Counted from the first letter of the stretch, positions 1-12,112 are shown. The stretch is 64,000 bases of DNA from Notospermus geniculatus (GCA_002633025.1 NMRB01000292.1:325202-389201); one strand, 5' to 3'. The notes: generated from the sequence alone by a model not told the origin. Translations and numbers: made by a program.

Positions 1-221
1 TCTGCATCGCAGGCACTCTCCTGATCCACTACACCACGATTCCACTTGACAATCAGAGGAGAGTTTTTGCTATAAGAATATTAAACTTAGGATTTTATAC
101 TTATAACCTGCTTGAAAACAGCCAGAAGGAAGAGGCAAGCAAAGTTGCAATGATCTCATAACTTAGTCTCGAAGAATTTCTTTTTGGAATGGAGAATTCA
201 GCAAATAGTTATCAGTGGTAG

Positions 222-487
222 CTAACACTACTTTATAGTGTTAGACTTTTACTTTAACACCATTAATGGGTGTTCAAAAAGGTTAACACCGATGGCTAAC
301 ACCAATTTTAAGTGTCAAGCATCCCCTAACACTATTTATGGGTGTTAAACATTGTTAACACCAACCTTCAACACTTAGTAATAGTGTTAAAATGTCTTAA
401 CACTCTTTTTAACACTGATTTCTAGTGTTATCAGACAGTTAACACTACTTTTGGGTGTATGGTTAACACTACTTTTTTTACTGTGTA
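222..487. repeat. Array of alternating AACAC and GTGTT motifs
   Basis: This stretch alternates TAACACT/TAACACC with the reverse complement AGTGTTA/GGTGTTA every 15 to 30 bases, so many short hairpins can form. The clearest is at 222-244 (CTAACACTAC, then GTGTTAG). It ends at an ACTTTTTTTACTGTGTA run. It looks like a non-autonomous foldback or satellite-like element. I see no coding potential and no clear target duplication. Confidence 0.6.
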
Positions 488-1479
488 TGGAGTGATTGTT
501 GGTGAATCAACTTCACTCCCTATTAATATCATCGTTCAAGGCAAACATAAAGTTACATGTAGCTGTGCTGCGTAATAATGATGCAATAAAGTCAATTTAA
601 TCTCGTAACGTCCTTCGCCACCCTGAAGGCAGGCAAAGAATAGCGACGAAAGCAAACCATGCAAAATGGTGGAAGACGGTACACGGGCCAGTTACCACAA
701 CTAATTCTTCCAGAACGTAGGCCTAGTGTCCGTGTTCATACTGGCAAAAGTTTATCAATGGTGTGTATTTGGGATTTTAGGTCGTATGTCGAGTTGTTCC
801 ATAGTGAAACGGGAAAACAAATTTACTGTATTCCTTACGCATTCGAGTCAAAGAGAGTGTAGTGAACGCCCGCGTCTTAGCAACAGACTCTTTGATGATA
901 GGGTATTTTGCGTTGTTCACAAGGAGAATCAACTGCAGAAGCTCGAGGCTAAAAGAGGAATGAGAAGGTGGGGAGTGGATTCTGAATGGATTTACTGTTA
1001 TAAGTAAGTCGAAGGGCAATTGTTGGTAATCATATACTACAAGGAATGGCATCTTGGTTCGGAATGCTGGAATGATTGCGTTGACGGAAGCGCTGAAGAG
1101 ATTAGACGCCTAGTCGGAACGAAAGGCTTCTATCTATTCACTATCTGTTGCAAGGACGTTTCCTTGTAGTGTCTGGCAGATTTGGTATCAGAACTTCCCA
1201 GTGGTGGTCGGAACTAGTGCCGTTTTTCTGTTGTTCTTGAGAGAGATATGGGTTTGGAATGGTAACTTGTCTGGATTTATGATTCTTGATAGAAGTTCTC
1301 CTTGGATAACGTGTGATAACCTGTACATATTGTAAGTAGAACTTTTACCTTCATGTCATTTTTTGTTCAGGCCTTGCATATTGAGAATTTTGATTACAAT
1401 CGTTTGATTTGTCCTTCAACATTCTCGTGTGAGAGACAATAAACTACGGATAATTTGGTCAATGCTGTGTTCCAACTAT

Positions 1480-1875
1480 CACGAATCACGCCACGATTGA
1501 AATCGTGGTCTTTATGGTGGAGTAATCGTGGTTGTCCTATCAGATCCGGAGGTCAGTCGTGACAATCGTATTGATCGTAGAAAAGTTATGGACGGTTCAA
1601 AAATTGTGCTAGGTTCCCGATTGAAATTGTGGTCTTAATCGTGGAGTAATCGTGGTGATCCTATCAGATCTTGAGGTCAGTCGTGGCAATCGTGTTCATC
1701 GTAGTAAAGTTAATTGACGGTTCAAAAATTTTCTACGATCAACACGATTGACCTGAAGATGTGATAAGATCTGAGAGGATCACCACGACTGACCTCAAGA
1801 TGTGATAAGATCTGATAGGATCACCACGATTACTCCACGATTAAGACCACGATTTCAATCGTGGTGTGATTCGTG
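1480..1875. mobile_element. CACGAT/ATCGTG inverted-repeat element
   Basis: A long imperfect inverted repeat. The left arm starts CACGAATCACGCCACGATTG and the right arm is its complement, ending ATTCGTG at 1875. Inner blocks with ATCAGATC and GAGGTCAGTCGTG recur in both orientations, so most of the element is self-complementary. Copy 2 keeps only the left arm, from about 5711. No transposase is present. It is probably a foldback transposon; the target duplication is not resolved. Confidence 0.7.
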
Positions 1876-2829
1876 CCACCTGAAATTGACCAATCGTGAC
1901 CATATCGCATCCAAGCGCACCAAATCGTACCAACGTATCGACTCGCATCACTTCGTATCCAAACGTGAAACTTCAGAGAAGTAAACAAATATTCCACGAT
2001 CAGCTACGGACGTTCGTGCAGGTGTGAAAGGAAATAATGTCCCCAGGAAAAACTGTCCCAGCAACAAAAGATCCTATTGTGACATTCTAATCTCCGGTGA
2101 TTGGTTTCTATGCCATGCACCTTAATCCATCATTGAACAATAGAAGCGGACACTTTTTATAGGGGGACATTCTTTACTGTTGCACCTGACCTCATGACAG
2201 TGGGAACTAAGCATAACTCGGGCACTTTTAAATGAAAATCACTTCGATAAAGGTTTTGTAGCGATTTATTACCTCTCAGCAGAGGAATGAGTCGACGCTC
2301 TCTAAAACTCATCACGGTAAACAATGGGTTCCTTCAAAGGTTTGTCACTTAGCTAAGATTCGAGGATTCCACGGAAGTACAAAGATACCTGTTCGCTGGT
2401 CTTCTTTCTGGCACACCATAGGTGTAAGGTAATAGCTGTACATTGTAAGCAGCATCTTGGTTCGTCGGTTTTTATTGTTTGGAAATACTTCGTGCTGTAT
2501 CTTACGCGAGGAAGCTTTCAGCTAGCGTCAGATACCTGAAGTCTACCGGTAAATGATGCGTTACTTATAGAATTTAAGGTTGCAGAGACCGGCCGGCATT
2601 CGATATCAGTATCAGTGTAACAATACAGGCAATTTTGTCCAAATTACTGGGGATGGAGGATTGGGTGCAGAGTTCACTGTGTACGATTATCAGCCAGCGT
2701 GTCAACTCGCCGACCGTTCGGTACTGTAATCTATACATGTACGTACATGTACATGTACGTCTAGTCCCATCGTCGAAGTGACTTATGGATCTGCAGTACT
2801 GGGCCGACAGGTTGACACGAAGGAACGCA

Positions 2830-3106
2830 CACTGTTAGAAAAAACAGAAGAATTTACCCGAATTTTCTGGCAGCAGCGTTTCAAGCACTTTCTGTGAAAT
2901 TACAGGAGCCAATTTTTTAGTTAAAGGCATTGCATCTGAACCAATGACCTGCGTCTTATGTTACACCAAGGAGAGGCCTTCCAAACAAAGGGCCATGGGC
3001 AATGACTTAATATTCCTTTGACCCTGAATCCTTTCTGTAAATTAACAGAAAGTGAAACTCAGCTGCACAGATTATTATGTAGAATCTTCTGTTTTTTCTA
3101 ACAGTG
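2830..3106. mobile_element. CACTGTTAGAAA MITE, copy inside duplication copy 1
   Basis: The ends are CACTGTTAGAAAAAACAGAA and, at the right, TTCTGTTTTTTCTAACAGTG, with sub-terminal blocks (TTTCTGTGAAATTACAG, CTGTAAATTAACAGAAAG) also inverted. Family members lie at 6659-6934, 31869-32175, 32791-33075 and 36925-37213. Two of those have clean TA on both sides, which suggests a Tc1/mariner-type non-autonomous element. Here the flanking TA is not conserved. No coding capacity. Confidence 0.8.
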
Positions 3107-3910
3107 CTCAAATATGCAGGCCTACTTGTCGCTCTTTGTGTTTAGAAATATCAACAGCGGTATTCTGATGGAATAGGCTTTAGCTAATTGCAATCTTCTA
3201 TAGGCCTCAACGAGCCGCCATCTTCTTTAGATCGGAATTTTGTGGCAAGCACTCGAAATGAAGAGGTTTAGAGCAGACGAACGATAAGACTACTCTCCTT
3301 GAGTATACCCAGGCTGATTATTACAATCAAACGTACGTACGCTTGTTGTGGAGTGCAAAGCAAGCTTTATATACATCTTAAACGCTGCTTAAATGTAGGT
3401 AAGATAAATGAAAATTTGATTACATGCGTGATCAATATCCTTTGTGATCGAGCGAATCGTCTTTGTGATTCGTGTAATAGGTTTTCTGATGTTCTCTTTC
3501 AAATGGGTTTATTATCAGTGGAAGTATTGCCTTCTGCCATCAAAGAGCAGTTACCAGTGGTAGTTCCAAAATGGTCATTCGGTCCGTTAGAATCAATCAG
3601 AACCTTCCTTCTGTGCCCTGCATGTTGGCTTGCTGATATGATTACTTACTCCTCAACGATGTGGGCTTACATTGCCCTGTGAATGGAGTAGAGTACTCCC
3701 TGTAAGCCAGCAGCACACTAGGCGAATCGCAAGTGATCTACTCGCCACCGATCTTCTCGCCAACCACCGCACACTAGGCGATGTCGGCTTTGGTTTTGTT
3801 TGACAATGGGCGAACGTCGCTGGCAAGAGGATTCCACGCATTGCTGTCCAGCGCACACTTGGCGTCAACGGCCAGTGTTTTATCTGCCAGTGTTTCTGTG
3901 GGTGAGTGTG

Positions 3911-4417
3911 TGTGCCGTGACATTCCAAAGTCAACACATTTTCAAATGTCACGTCAACACAATACAAAAGTCACTAGTTATCTGTAAAATGCCCATCAGA
4001 TGGCTCCACTGTTGAGAGTCACATTCAACTTAGAAAATTTTGAAAGATCATTTTGCGACAAAAAAATCACGTTCCATGACGGCAAAAAATTATAAACCAC
4101 ACTGTTTTAGACTGAAAAAATGAAAACAAAATCTTGGAAGATGAAGGGAAAAAGTATAAAACAGCAGGTCCTAAGGGACCTAGCCCTAAGGGACCTAACC
4201 CTAAGGGACCTATCCCTGAGGACCTAACCCTAAGGGACCTAGACCTAAGGGACCTGGCCATAAGGGACCAAACCCTAAGACTAACCCCCTGTCATTATGC
4301 ATACCACGTGGATATGACAATAGTGGAGCCATCTGATGAGCATTGACGTAACTAGTGACTTTTGTATTGTGTTGATGTGACATTTGAATGTGTTGACTTT
4401 TGGAATGTCACGGTACA
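3911..4417. mobile_element. 507-bp inverted-repeat insertion present only in copy 1
   Basis: Both ends read TGTRCCGTGACATTCC inward and the arms run on for roughly 100 bp (GTCAACACATT, ACAATACAAAAGTCACTAGT, CATCAGATGGCTCCACTGTT). The insertion is flanked by AGTGTG at 3905-3910 and 4418-4423. Duplication copy 2 lacks it and has one AGTGTG followed by TCCCCC (near 7697), so this is a recent insertion with a 6-bp (at most 7-bp) target duplication. The loop carries a GGGACCTAA minisatellite. No transposase is visible and the superfamily is unassigned. Confidence 0.88.
4167..4287. repeat. CCTAAGGGACCTA minisatellite
   Basis: About seven imperfect units built on CCTAAGGGACCTAA lie in the loop of the 507-bp insertion, and duplication copy 2 lacks it along with that insertion. 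In one frame this reads as a Pro-Lys-Gly-Pro-like repeat (part of a 70-residue frame at 4134-4346). That is a by-product of the repeat, not evidence of a gene. Confidence 0.8.
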
Positions 4418-6658
4418 AGTGTGTCCCCCTTATTGTTTGGGAAACGCTGGCAGATAGATCGACATGTTTCTCTGTGTGTCCTCTATTGTAAAGTCGCCGC
4501 TTATTCCGTCAGACAATAGGAGGGGAACACTCAGAGATGGGGAGCACTGGCAGATGTTACACCGGTTTTGCTCGCTGGCTATATCGCCTCGTGTGCTGCA
4601 GGCTTTTTGGGAACACAAAGCGGGAGCTTTTTTCACCTCCAATTCTTTGAGTGTTAACGATGTCAATGCAGAGACGTCGATCACCCACTCCTAAAAAATA
4701 GACGCAGGATGAAAGGAAATACGATACCCACTCTCACTTTGGCAAGAAATTTGATATATAATCTTCAAGCTAGCAGTGTGATCTTCATGTTGTAGACAAG
4801 CAGAACGAAGTGGCCCACCCCCCGCCAGACGCTTCCGTGACCTTTGGAAAGCATACAAAGGTATGAATCCGTGGACACCTACACGCATTCACCACCTATA
4901 CGGTACACGGGCCAGTTACCACAACTAATTCTTCCAGAACGTAGGCCTAGTGTCCGTGTTCATACTGGCAAAAGTTTATCAATGGTGTGTACATGTATTT
5001 GGGATTTTAGGTCGCATGTCGAGTTGTTCCATAGTGAAACGGGAAAACAAATTTACTGTATTCCTTACGCATTCGAGTCAAAGAGAGTGTAGTGAACGCC
5101 CGCGTCTTAGCAACAGACTCTTTGATGATAGGGTATTTTGCGTTGTTCAGAAGGAGAATCAACTGCAGAAGCTCGAGGCTAAAAGAGGAATGAGAAGGTG
5201 GAGAGTGGATTCTGAATGGATTTACTGTTATAAGTAAGTCGAAGGGCAATTGTTGGTAATCATATACTACAAGGAATGGCATCTTGGTTCGGAATGCTGG
5301 AATGATCGCGTTGACGGAAGCGCTGAAGAGATTAGACGCCTAGTCGGAACGAAAGGCTTCTATCTATTCACTATCTGTTGCAAGGACGTTTCCTTGCACT
5401 GTGTCTGGCAGATTTGGTATCAGAACTTCCCAGTGGTGGTCGGAACTAGTGCCGTTTTTCTGTTGTTCTTGAGAGAGATATGGGTTTGGAATGGTAACTT
5501 TGTCTGGATTTATGATTCTTGATAGAAGTTCTCCTTGGATAACGTTGATAACAGCTGTACATATTGTAAGTATAACTTTTACCTTTATGTCATTTTGTTC
5601 AGGCCTTGCATGTTGAGAATTTTGATTACAATCGTTCGATTTGTCCTTCAACATTCTCGTGTGAGAGAGACAATAAACTTTGGATAATTTGGTCAATGCT
5701 GTGTTCTCAGTATCACGAATCACGCCACGATTGAAATTGTGGTCTTAATGATGGAGTAATCGTGGTTGTCCTATCAGATCCTGAGGTCAGAGAAGTAAAC
5801 AAATATTCCACGATCAGCTACGAATGGCCAAATCGTGACGTTCGTACAGGTGTGAAAGGAAATAATGTCCCCAGGAAAAACTGTCCCAGCAACAAAAGAT
5901 CCTATTGTGACATTCTAATCTCCGGTGATTGGTTTCTATGCCATGCACCTTAATCCGTCATTGAACAATAGAAACGGACACTTTTTACAGGGGGACATTC
6001 TTTACTGTTGCACCTGACCTCATGACAGTGGGAACTAAGCATAAATCGGGCCCTTTTAAATGAAAATCACTTCGATAAAGGTTTTGTAGCGATTTATTAC
6101 CTCTCAGAGGAATGAGACGACGCTCTCTAAAACTCATCACGGTAAACAATGGGTTCCTTCAAAGGTTTGTCACTTAGCTAAGATTCGAGGATTCCACGGA
6201 AGTACAAAGATACCTGTTCGCTGGTCTTCTTTCTGGCACACCGTAGGTGTAAGGTAATAGCTGTACATTGTAAGCAGCATCTTGGTTCGTCGGTTTTTAT
6301 TGTTTGGAAATACTTCGTGCTGTATCTTACGCGAGGAAGCTTTCAGCTAGCGTCAGATACCTGAAGTCTACCGGTAAATGATGCGTTACTTATAGAATTT
6401 AAGGTTGCAGAGACCGGCCGGCATTCGATATCAGTATCAGTGTAACAATACAGGCAATTTTGTCCAAATTACTGGGGATGGAGGATTGGGTGCAGAGTTC
6501 ACTGTGTACGATTATCAGCCAGCGTGTCAACTCGCCGACCGTTCGGTACTGTAGCCTATACATGTACGTACATGTACATGTACGTCTATATAGTCCCATC
6601 GTCGAAGTGACTTATGGATCTGCAGTACTGGGCCGACAGGTTGACACGAAGGAACGCA

Positions 6659-6934
6659 CACTGTTAGAAAAAACAGAAGAATTTACCCGAATTTTCTGGC
6701 AGCAGCGTTTCAAGCACTTTCTGTGAAATTACAGGAGCCAATTTTTTAGTTAAAGGCATTGCATCTGAACCAATGACCTGCGTTTTATGTTACACCAAGG
6801 AGGGGCCTTCCAAACAAAGGGTCATGGGCAATGACATAATATTCCTTTGACCCTGAATCCTTTCTGTAAATTAACAGAAAGTGAAACTCAGCTGCACAGA
6901 TTATTCTGTAAAATCTCCTGTTTTTTCTAACAGT
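6659..6934. mobile_element. CACTGTTAGAAA MITE, copy inside duplication copy 2
   Basis: The same insertion as 2830-3106, at the same place in the second duplication copy, so it predates the duplication. The right end has drifted (CAGTA instead of CAGTG). Confidence 0.78.
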
Positions 6935-7714
6935 ACAGCTTCTCATATACATGTATATGCCGGCAGGCCTACTTGTCGCTCTTTGTGTTTATAAATATCA
7001 ACAGCGATATTCTGATGGAATAGGCTTTAGCTAATTGCAATCTTCTAGGCTACAACAAGCCGCCATCTTCTTTAGATCGGAATTTTGTGGCAAGCACTCG
7101 AAATGAAGAGGTTAAGAGCAGACGAACGATAAAGACTACTCTACCCAGGCTGATTATTACAATCAAACGTACGCTTGTTGTGGAGTGCAAACAAGCTTTA
7201 TATACATCTTAAACGCTGCTTAAATGTAGGTAAGATAAATGAAAATTTGATTACATGCGTGATCAATATCCTTTGTGATCGAGCGAATCGTCTTTGTGAT
7301 TCGTGTAATAGGTTTTCTGATGTTCTCTTTCAAATGGGTTTATTATTCAGTGGAAGTGCCATGAAAGAGCAGTCATCAGTGGTAGTTTCCAGAATGGTCA
7401 TTCGGTCCGTTAGAATCAATCAGAACCTTCCTTCTGTGCTCTGCGTGTTGGCTTGCTGATATGATTACTTACTCCTCAATTGGGCCCTGTGAATATGGAG
7501 TACTCCCTGTAAAGCCAGCAGCACACTAGGCGAATCGCAAGCGATCTACTCATCAACCACCGCAGACTAGGCGATGTCGGCTTTGGTTTTGTTTGACAGT
7601 GGGCGAACGTCGCTGGCGAGAGGATTCCACGCATTGCTGTCCAGCGCACACTTGGCGTCAACAGCCAGTATTATATCTGCCAGTGTTTCTGTGGGTGAGT
7701 GTGTCCCCCTTATT

Positions 7715-7840
7715 AGTGAGGTTTCGCAAGCGCCTGGTTCGGCCCTACGACGACGTTTATCTATTGTGTGGGTATACCCAAACAATAGATACATGTAAAC
7801 GTTGTCATATGGGCTAACTGGGCGCTTGCGAAACCTCACT
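7715..7840. mobile_element. 126-bp foldback element with ATT target duplication
   Basis: Ends read AGTGAGGTTTCGCAAGCGCC and its complement. Inner arms (ACGTTTATCTATTG) make nearly the whole element one hairpin. It is flanked by ATT at 7712-7714 and 7841-7843. Copy 1 of the duplication has the unoccupied site at 4431-4434 (CCCCCTTATTGTTTGGG). Removing the element and one ATT reproduces that site exactly, so the 3-bp duplication is shown directly. The outer 15 bases match the larger foldbacks at 15749, 27927, 31434 and 37635, but the interior is unrelated. Confidence 0.93.
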
Positions 7841-8310
7841 ATTGTTTGGGAAACGCTGGCAGATAGATCGACATGTTCTCTGTGTGTCCTCTATTGTAAA
7901 GTCGCCGCTTATTCCGTCAGACAATAGGAGGGGAACACTCAGAGATGGGGAACACTGGCAGATGTTACACCGGTTTTGCTCGCTGGCGATATCGCCTCGT
8001 GTGCTGCAGGCTTTTTGGGAACACAAAGCGGGACGCAGCTTTTTTCACCTCCAATTCTTTGAGTGTTAACGATGTCAATGCAGAGACGTCGATCACCCAC
8101 TCCTAAAAAATAGACGCAGGATGAAAGGAAATACGATACCCACTCTCACTTTGGCAAGAAATTTGATATATAATCTTCAAGCTTGCAGTGTGATCTTCAT
8201 GTTGTAGACAAGCAAAATGAAGTGGCCCACCCCCCGCCAGACGCTTCCGTGACCTTTGGAAAGCATACAAAGGTATGAATCCGTGGACACCTACACGCAT
8301 TCACCACCTA

Positions 8311-8896
8311 AAAAACGCCCCGCTCAATAAGGCTTTGTGTAGCTAATAGAAAAGACCAGCATCTTCTGCACATCAATAATTTATGCTTTTGATGCTGCGT
8401 ATACCAATCTTTATCATCGTAGTCATATATAAAGGTAATGATATTTATCCTTTAGTTTGGTAATGGTAAGTTGCTTTTCTTGTCGACGCACAAAAGACAT
8501 ATCTGGCTCTTTGATCATCGCGTGTATTGCGCCCGAAGCATAGTGAACTGATCTCTGCGGTAATTAAATACGGAATAAAAGAATGCTAATGGTGTTTAAC
8601 ATTTGTATAGGGGACACCATACAGAGGATATTTCGTCCTGCATGAAATGCCCTGATATTGTCAAGGCAGTACTATAGATGTTTGTTATGGGCGTCCGTGA
8701 TTCTTGCATTCGTGGACACGTTCTACTTCATGTCCAATTAGCCATTTTCTACCTCAAGGACCAAGTGTGCCTGCTGTTCGTGGGAGGGGAGTGGGACATC
8801 AGTAAAGCATACTGAGGACGTTCAGTGGTGACAATTTTGTATGAGTAATCAGGCAGGATGTTCTATACTTTCCAAGAGAAACACAAATACTTGTAC
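8311..8896. other. Unique non-coding sequence, no feature seen
   Basis: No repeat, RNA gene or convincing coding frame was recognised. The 66-residue minus-strand frame at 8799-8999 runs into the next duplication and resembles nothing known. Confidence 0.5.
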
Positions 8897-10169
8897 TAAT
8901 GACCCGTTCGATCCTCACGCCGTTCTGAAAACATGATAAAAAGAACACCTTTATCCCTATTTCGGCATTAATATTACATTGTGTGATTGTATCTTGCATG
9001 TATCTTGGCGTTAAATTCGAAAGATGACATCAATCAAAATCCTCCAAAGCTCAGAAGCTGCGACCGTCTGTTTAAAGCGTCCCAGCTCTGCACATGGCAG
9101 AGTGGTGAAAAAAGCTGAAAAGGCCCTAGGCACTAAGTTTTGTATATAAGACATTGCACGTCAGCTTCAAAGCTTGTTTGCTTACACCCACTGATGCCTA
9201 ATATTGGCTTAAAAGATCCCTTCTTGTTTACAGAATAAATATTTAATATCGCCACTAATGACAAGCCGATCGTGTGTTCTGTCATGTCTGTAGGCCTACA
9301 GAGCGTTTCACTAATTCCTTGAAATGACTCAGCTGTTCATTTTTGATAATGCCTACTGTAATCCCATTGGGATTAGGAATTCCTAATATAGATTGTCACT
9401 GAGTTACGGGATTTTACATGTAGGCCTATGTATTACATAGTATAAGCCTGTGCACTGTCAGGACAGTGAATTTGAAGCCAGGAGTCCAGTATCCGACGAA
9501 CTACAAAAAGAACCGCCAAATACATCAGTGAGATAATCTATAATGACCCGTTCGATCCTCACGCCGTTCTGAAAACATGATAAAAAGAACACCTTTATCC
9601 CTATTTCGGTATTAATATTACATGTATCTTGCATGTATCTTGGCGTTAATTTCGAAATATGACATCAATCAAAATCCACCAAAGCTCAGAAGCTGCGACC
9701 GCCTGTTTAAAGCGCCCCAGCTCCGCACATGGCAGTGGTGAAAAAAGCTGAAAAGGCCCAAGGCCCAAATAAGTTTTGTATAAGACATTGCACGTCGGCT
9801 CCAAAGCTTGTTTGCTTACACCCACTGATGCCTAATATTGGCTTAAAAGATCCCTTCTTGTTTACAGAATAAATATTTAATATCGCCACTAATGACAAGC
9901 CGATCGTGTGTTCTGTTCTGTGGCCTACAGAGCGTTTCACTAATTCCTTGAAATGACTCAGCTGTTCATTTTTGATAATGCCTACTGTAATCCCATTGGG
10001 ATTAGGAATTCCTAATATAGATTGTCACTGAGTTACGGGATTTTACATGTAGGCCTATGTATTACATAGTATAAGCTTGTGCACTGTCAGGACAGTGAAT
10101 TTGAAGCCAGGAGTCCAGTATCCGACGAACTACAAAAAGAACCGCCAAATACATCAGTGAGATAATCTA
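8897..10169. repeat. Direct tandem duplication, about 0.64-kb unit
   Basis: Unit A (8897-9540, 644 bp) and unit B (9541-10169, 629 bp) both start TAATGACCCGTTCGATCC and end AGTGAGATAATCTA. They are near-identical with small indels. Unit B lacks the ATTGTGTGATTGT stretch near 8978. No coding frame is shared with confidence. Confidence 0.9.
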
Positions 10170-12002
10170 CTACCGGTCCTCAGCAACAGTATATGGTTTC
10201 TCTGCTCATGGCTCGAGGCGGATACAAATATCTTCAAATTTCAAAGGTAGCTGGGCTTGAGCCCTGGACAACAATGGCGGCCGAAATAACGTTCATTCTG
10301 TCAACACAGGGGCTTTAAAGGTTCGTCGTTTATTGCTTCCGGTGTTGGCGACGAATCACGAGAAGTTTCTCAAAGATCTAGAGTTGTCGTTCTGCGATGA
10401 AGATGATCTAAACATGTTTTAGTGACTTTTAAAGAGTCATCTCCATCGATTTTACACTCCTGCGCATTACTCATCACTAACACTATCAACTTTGCTTATT
10501 CGTCCTTTGTGTCGCTTCTTATAGGAAGAGATACAGTGGATGTCTAATTTTGGCCGGATGGAAAATGAAGCTTCTTTCATCATCAAAATGGTGAAAATAT
10601 GAAAAGCTGGGTGACAGACATTTGCTGCTCTTTATCAGTCGCCTTGTGTTTCCTTCGGTTGTTAGTCTTCTATCACGCTTTGACGTTTGACTGAGGTACA
10701 TGAAAAAGTCTGAAGAGGTAAAAGTCTGAAGATGTACATGTATCTATCGTTTATCGTACATTTGTGTACCTGGTGATTGTTCCTTGAATGACATGGCCAT
10801 ATTTCAATTTTGATCAGTGGAAAACCGTTTTGAAAATCTAGGCACCAATCGATTCGGCGCCCCCGAAAATGTGGGTATAAGGTTTCGGAATTATCTTTCT
10901 AATCTCTCTTTGAATTCGAGATATGTGGAAAAGATGTCCAAACTGGCGGCCATAATGAAACCCAAGATGGCGCTTAGGGGTGATTTCGTCGGGGCTCCCG
11001 TCCTGAAATGATAAGTATTGGTCCAAACTACATCTATGCCAAATTTGGTGCTTTTATCACAAAATGAATGATTTGGCCATTTTTTGGGCCTTGGTGGAAA
11101 ACCATGGCGTATCATCAGTTTGGCGTTGCTAGTAGGCCTACATCCGTATAGTCGTGTGGATTTGCTGATCGTGGGAAGGGGTTAGAAGTAGGCCGTAATA
11201 GACACTGATATCAATTTTTTAAATGAAAGTGACTGCTTGTGCTACAAGTGTATTTTAATCCCCAAATCAAATGGATACTTACTCGACATCCTGAATCCCA
11301 TCCAAGTTTTCAATTGCCTTGTTGATTAGGGATTAAAAACTTCCGTACGGTTATTCTCCCAAACTACCGGTGGACAAATTGAATTCAACGGGAAGCTTTA
11401 AGTATTCATTTGAAGCGTGATGACAACACAAATAGCAGGCGATCCCTCAAAGGTAGAGTTTATTGAAATTTTAGACTGTACGCTCATTCGTAAAATACGG
11501 CAACCGTTTTGAACGAAACTGATTTCGATACCAACGAACAATGGAATTAAATCAAGGCGTCGTTATATCCATTTTGTTTCGGTAATTTGTGGAATCAGTT
11601 TATGGAGTATTAGATGAGATTTTCAGCAGGGATATTAAATGTGCTTTTCAAAATTGTTAATTGAATTGACAGTGCTGAAAGCAGCTGCAACTTTATTGTA
11701 GGATTTACTCTCATCAGATTGTTGATTCAGAAATGGAAAAGTTTAGAATGTTGGTTTTTCGAAACATGCACGGATCAATTTTCGTGCAGTGGAAATTGGT
11801 TTATCGCCGTTGCAATACCACTTTTTGCCTGGTTCGAATTGCATCGAAATGTGCCAGAACGTTGACCTTTCCAACAAAGATGGCCTACTAACAAAGGTGG
11901 TCTAGTTCGCCCACGCCCTTGACGAGCTCAGCGTGCCAGCGGCCATTGAATGGTATCAAGAATATATTGGCACTTATATATTTTTGGTGGTATTAGGCAT
12001 CT
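10170..12002. other. Non-coding sequence with one hairpin relic
   Basis: No gene is supported. A single arm of the GACCTTTCCAACAAAGATGG hairpin family (intact copy at 58704-58799) lies at about 11863-11883. Short frames at 10817-11115 on both strands overlap each other and look random. Confidence 0.5.
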
Positions 12003-12111
12003 GGGTCCATATTCATAAACATACTTAAGTCAGAGTGTGATACTTATCTTTTGTGTTGAACAAAGGATAAGTGTCACACTTAGACTTAAATACTTTTATG
12101 AATACGGACCC
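12003..12111. mobile_element. GGGTCCATATTCATAAA hairpin MITE, first of a pair
   Basis: A 109-bp hairpin. The left end GGGTCCATATTCATAAACAT mirrors a right end TTTATGAATACGGACCC, with inner arms around GATACTTATCTTTTGTG and CAAAGGATAAGTGTC. It belongs to a loose family starting GGGYCSTATT, also seen at 16998-17135 and 20810-20928. Confidence 0.8.
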
Positions 12112-12112
12112 T

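Larger units (their letters stand above)
676..4898. repeat. Tandem segmental duplication, copy 1
   Basis: Copy 1 of a direct tandem duplication; copy 2 is 4900-8310. Both start at ACGGTACACGGGCCAGTTAC and end at GCATTCACCACCTA, and stay near-identical by eye. Copy 1 is 812 bp longer. About 804 bp of that is explained by a 507-bp inverted-repeat insertion with its 6-bp target duplication (3911-4417) and a 420-bp segment (1557-1976) missing from copy 2, less a 126-bp element plus 3-bp duplication found only in copy 2. Open frames inside (for example 659-1007 and 3299-3682) recur in both copies, resemble no protein family I recognise, and are treated as non-coding. Confidence 0.92.
4900..8310. 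repeat. Tandem segmental duplication, copy 2
   Basis: Second direct copy of 676-4898, abutting it head to tail; unique sequence starts at 8311. Compared with copy 1 it lacks the 420-bp CACGAT segment (junction at 5790, with TCAG at both breakpoints in copy 1), lacks the 507-bp insertion, and carries a private 126-bp foldback element at 7715-7840. Otherwise the copies differ only by scattered substitutions and short indels. Confidence 0.92.

Noticed and set aside
3299-3682. 127-residue + frame in duplication copy 1
   Set aside because: The copy 2 equivalent (7175-7459) is altered by indels and diverges in frame, which argues against protein constraint.
5007-5282. 91-residue minus frame conserved between both duplication copies (777-1052)
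   Set aside because: Conservation follows from the recent duplication; overlapping frames on the other strand are equally conserved and no domain is seen.
7715-7840. TA target duplication instead of ATT
   Set aside because: Removing the element plus TA does not recreate the empty site seen in copy 1, while removing it plus ATT does so exactly.
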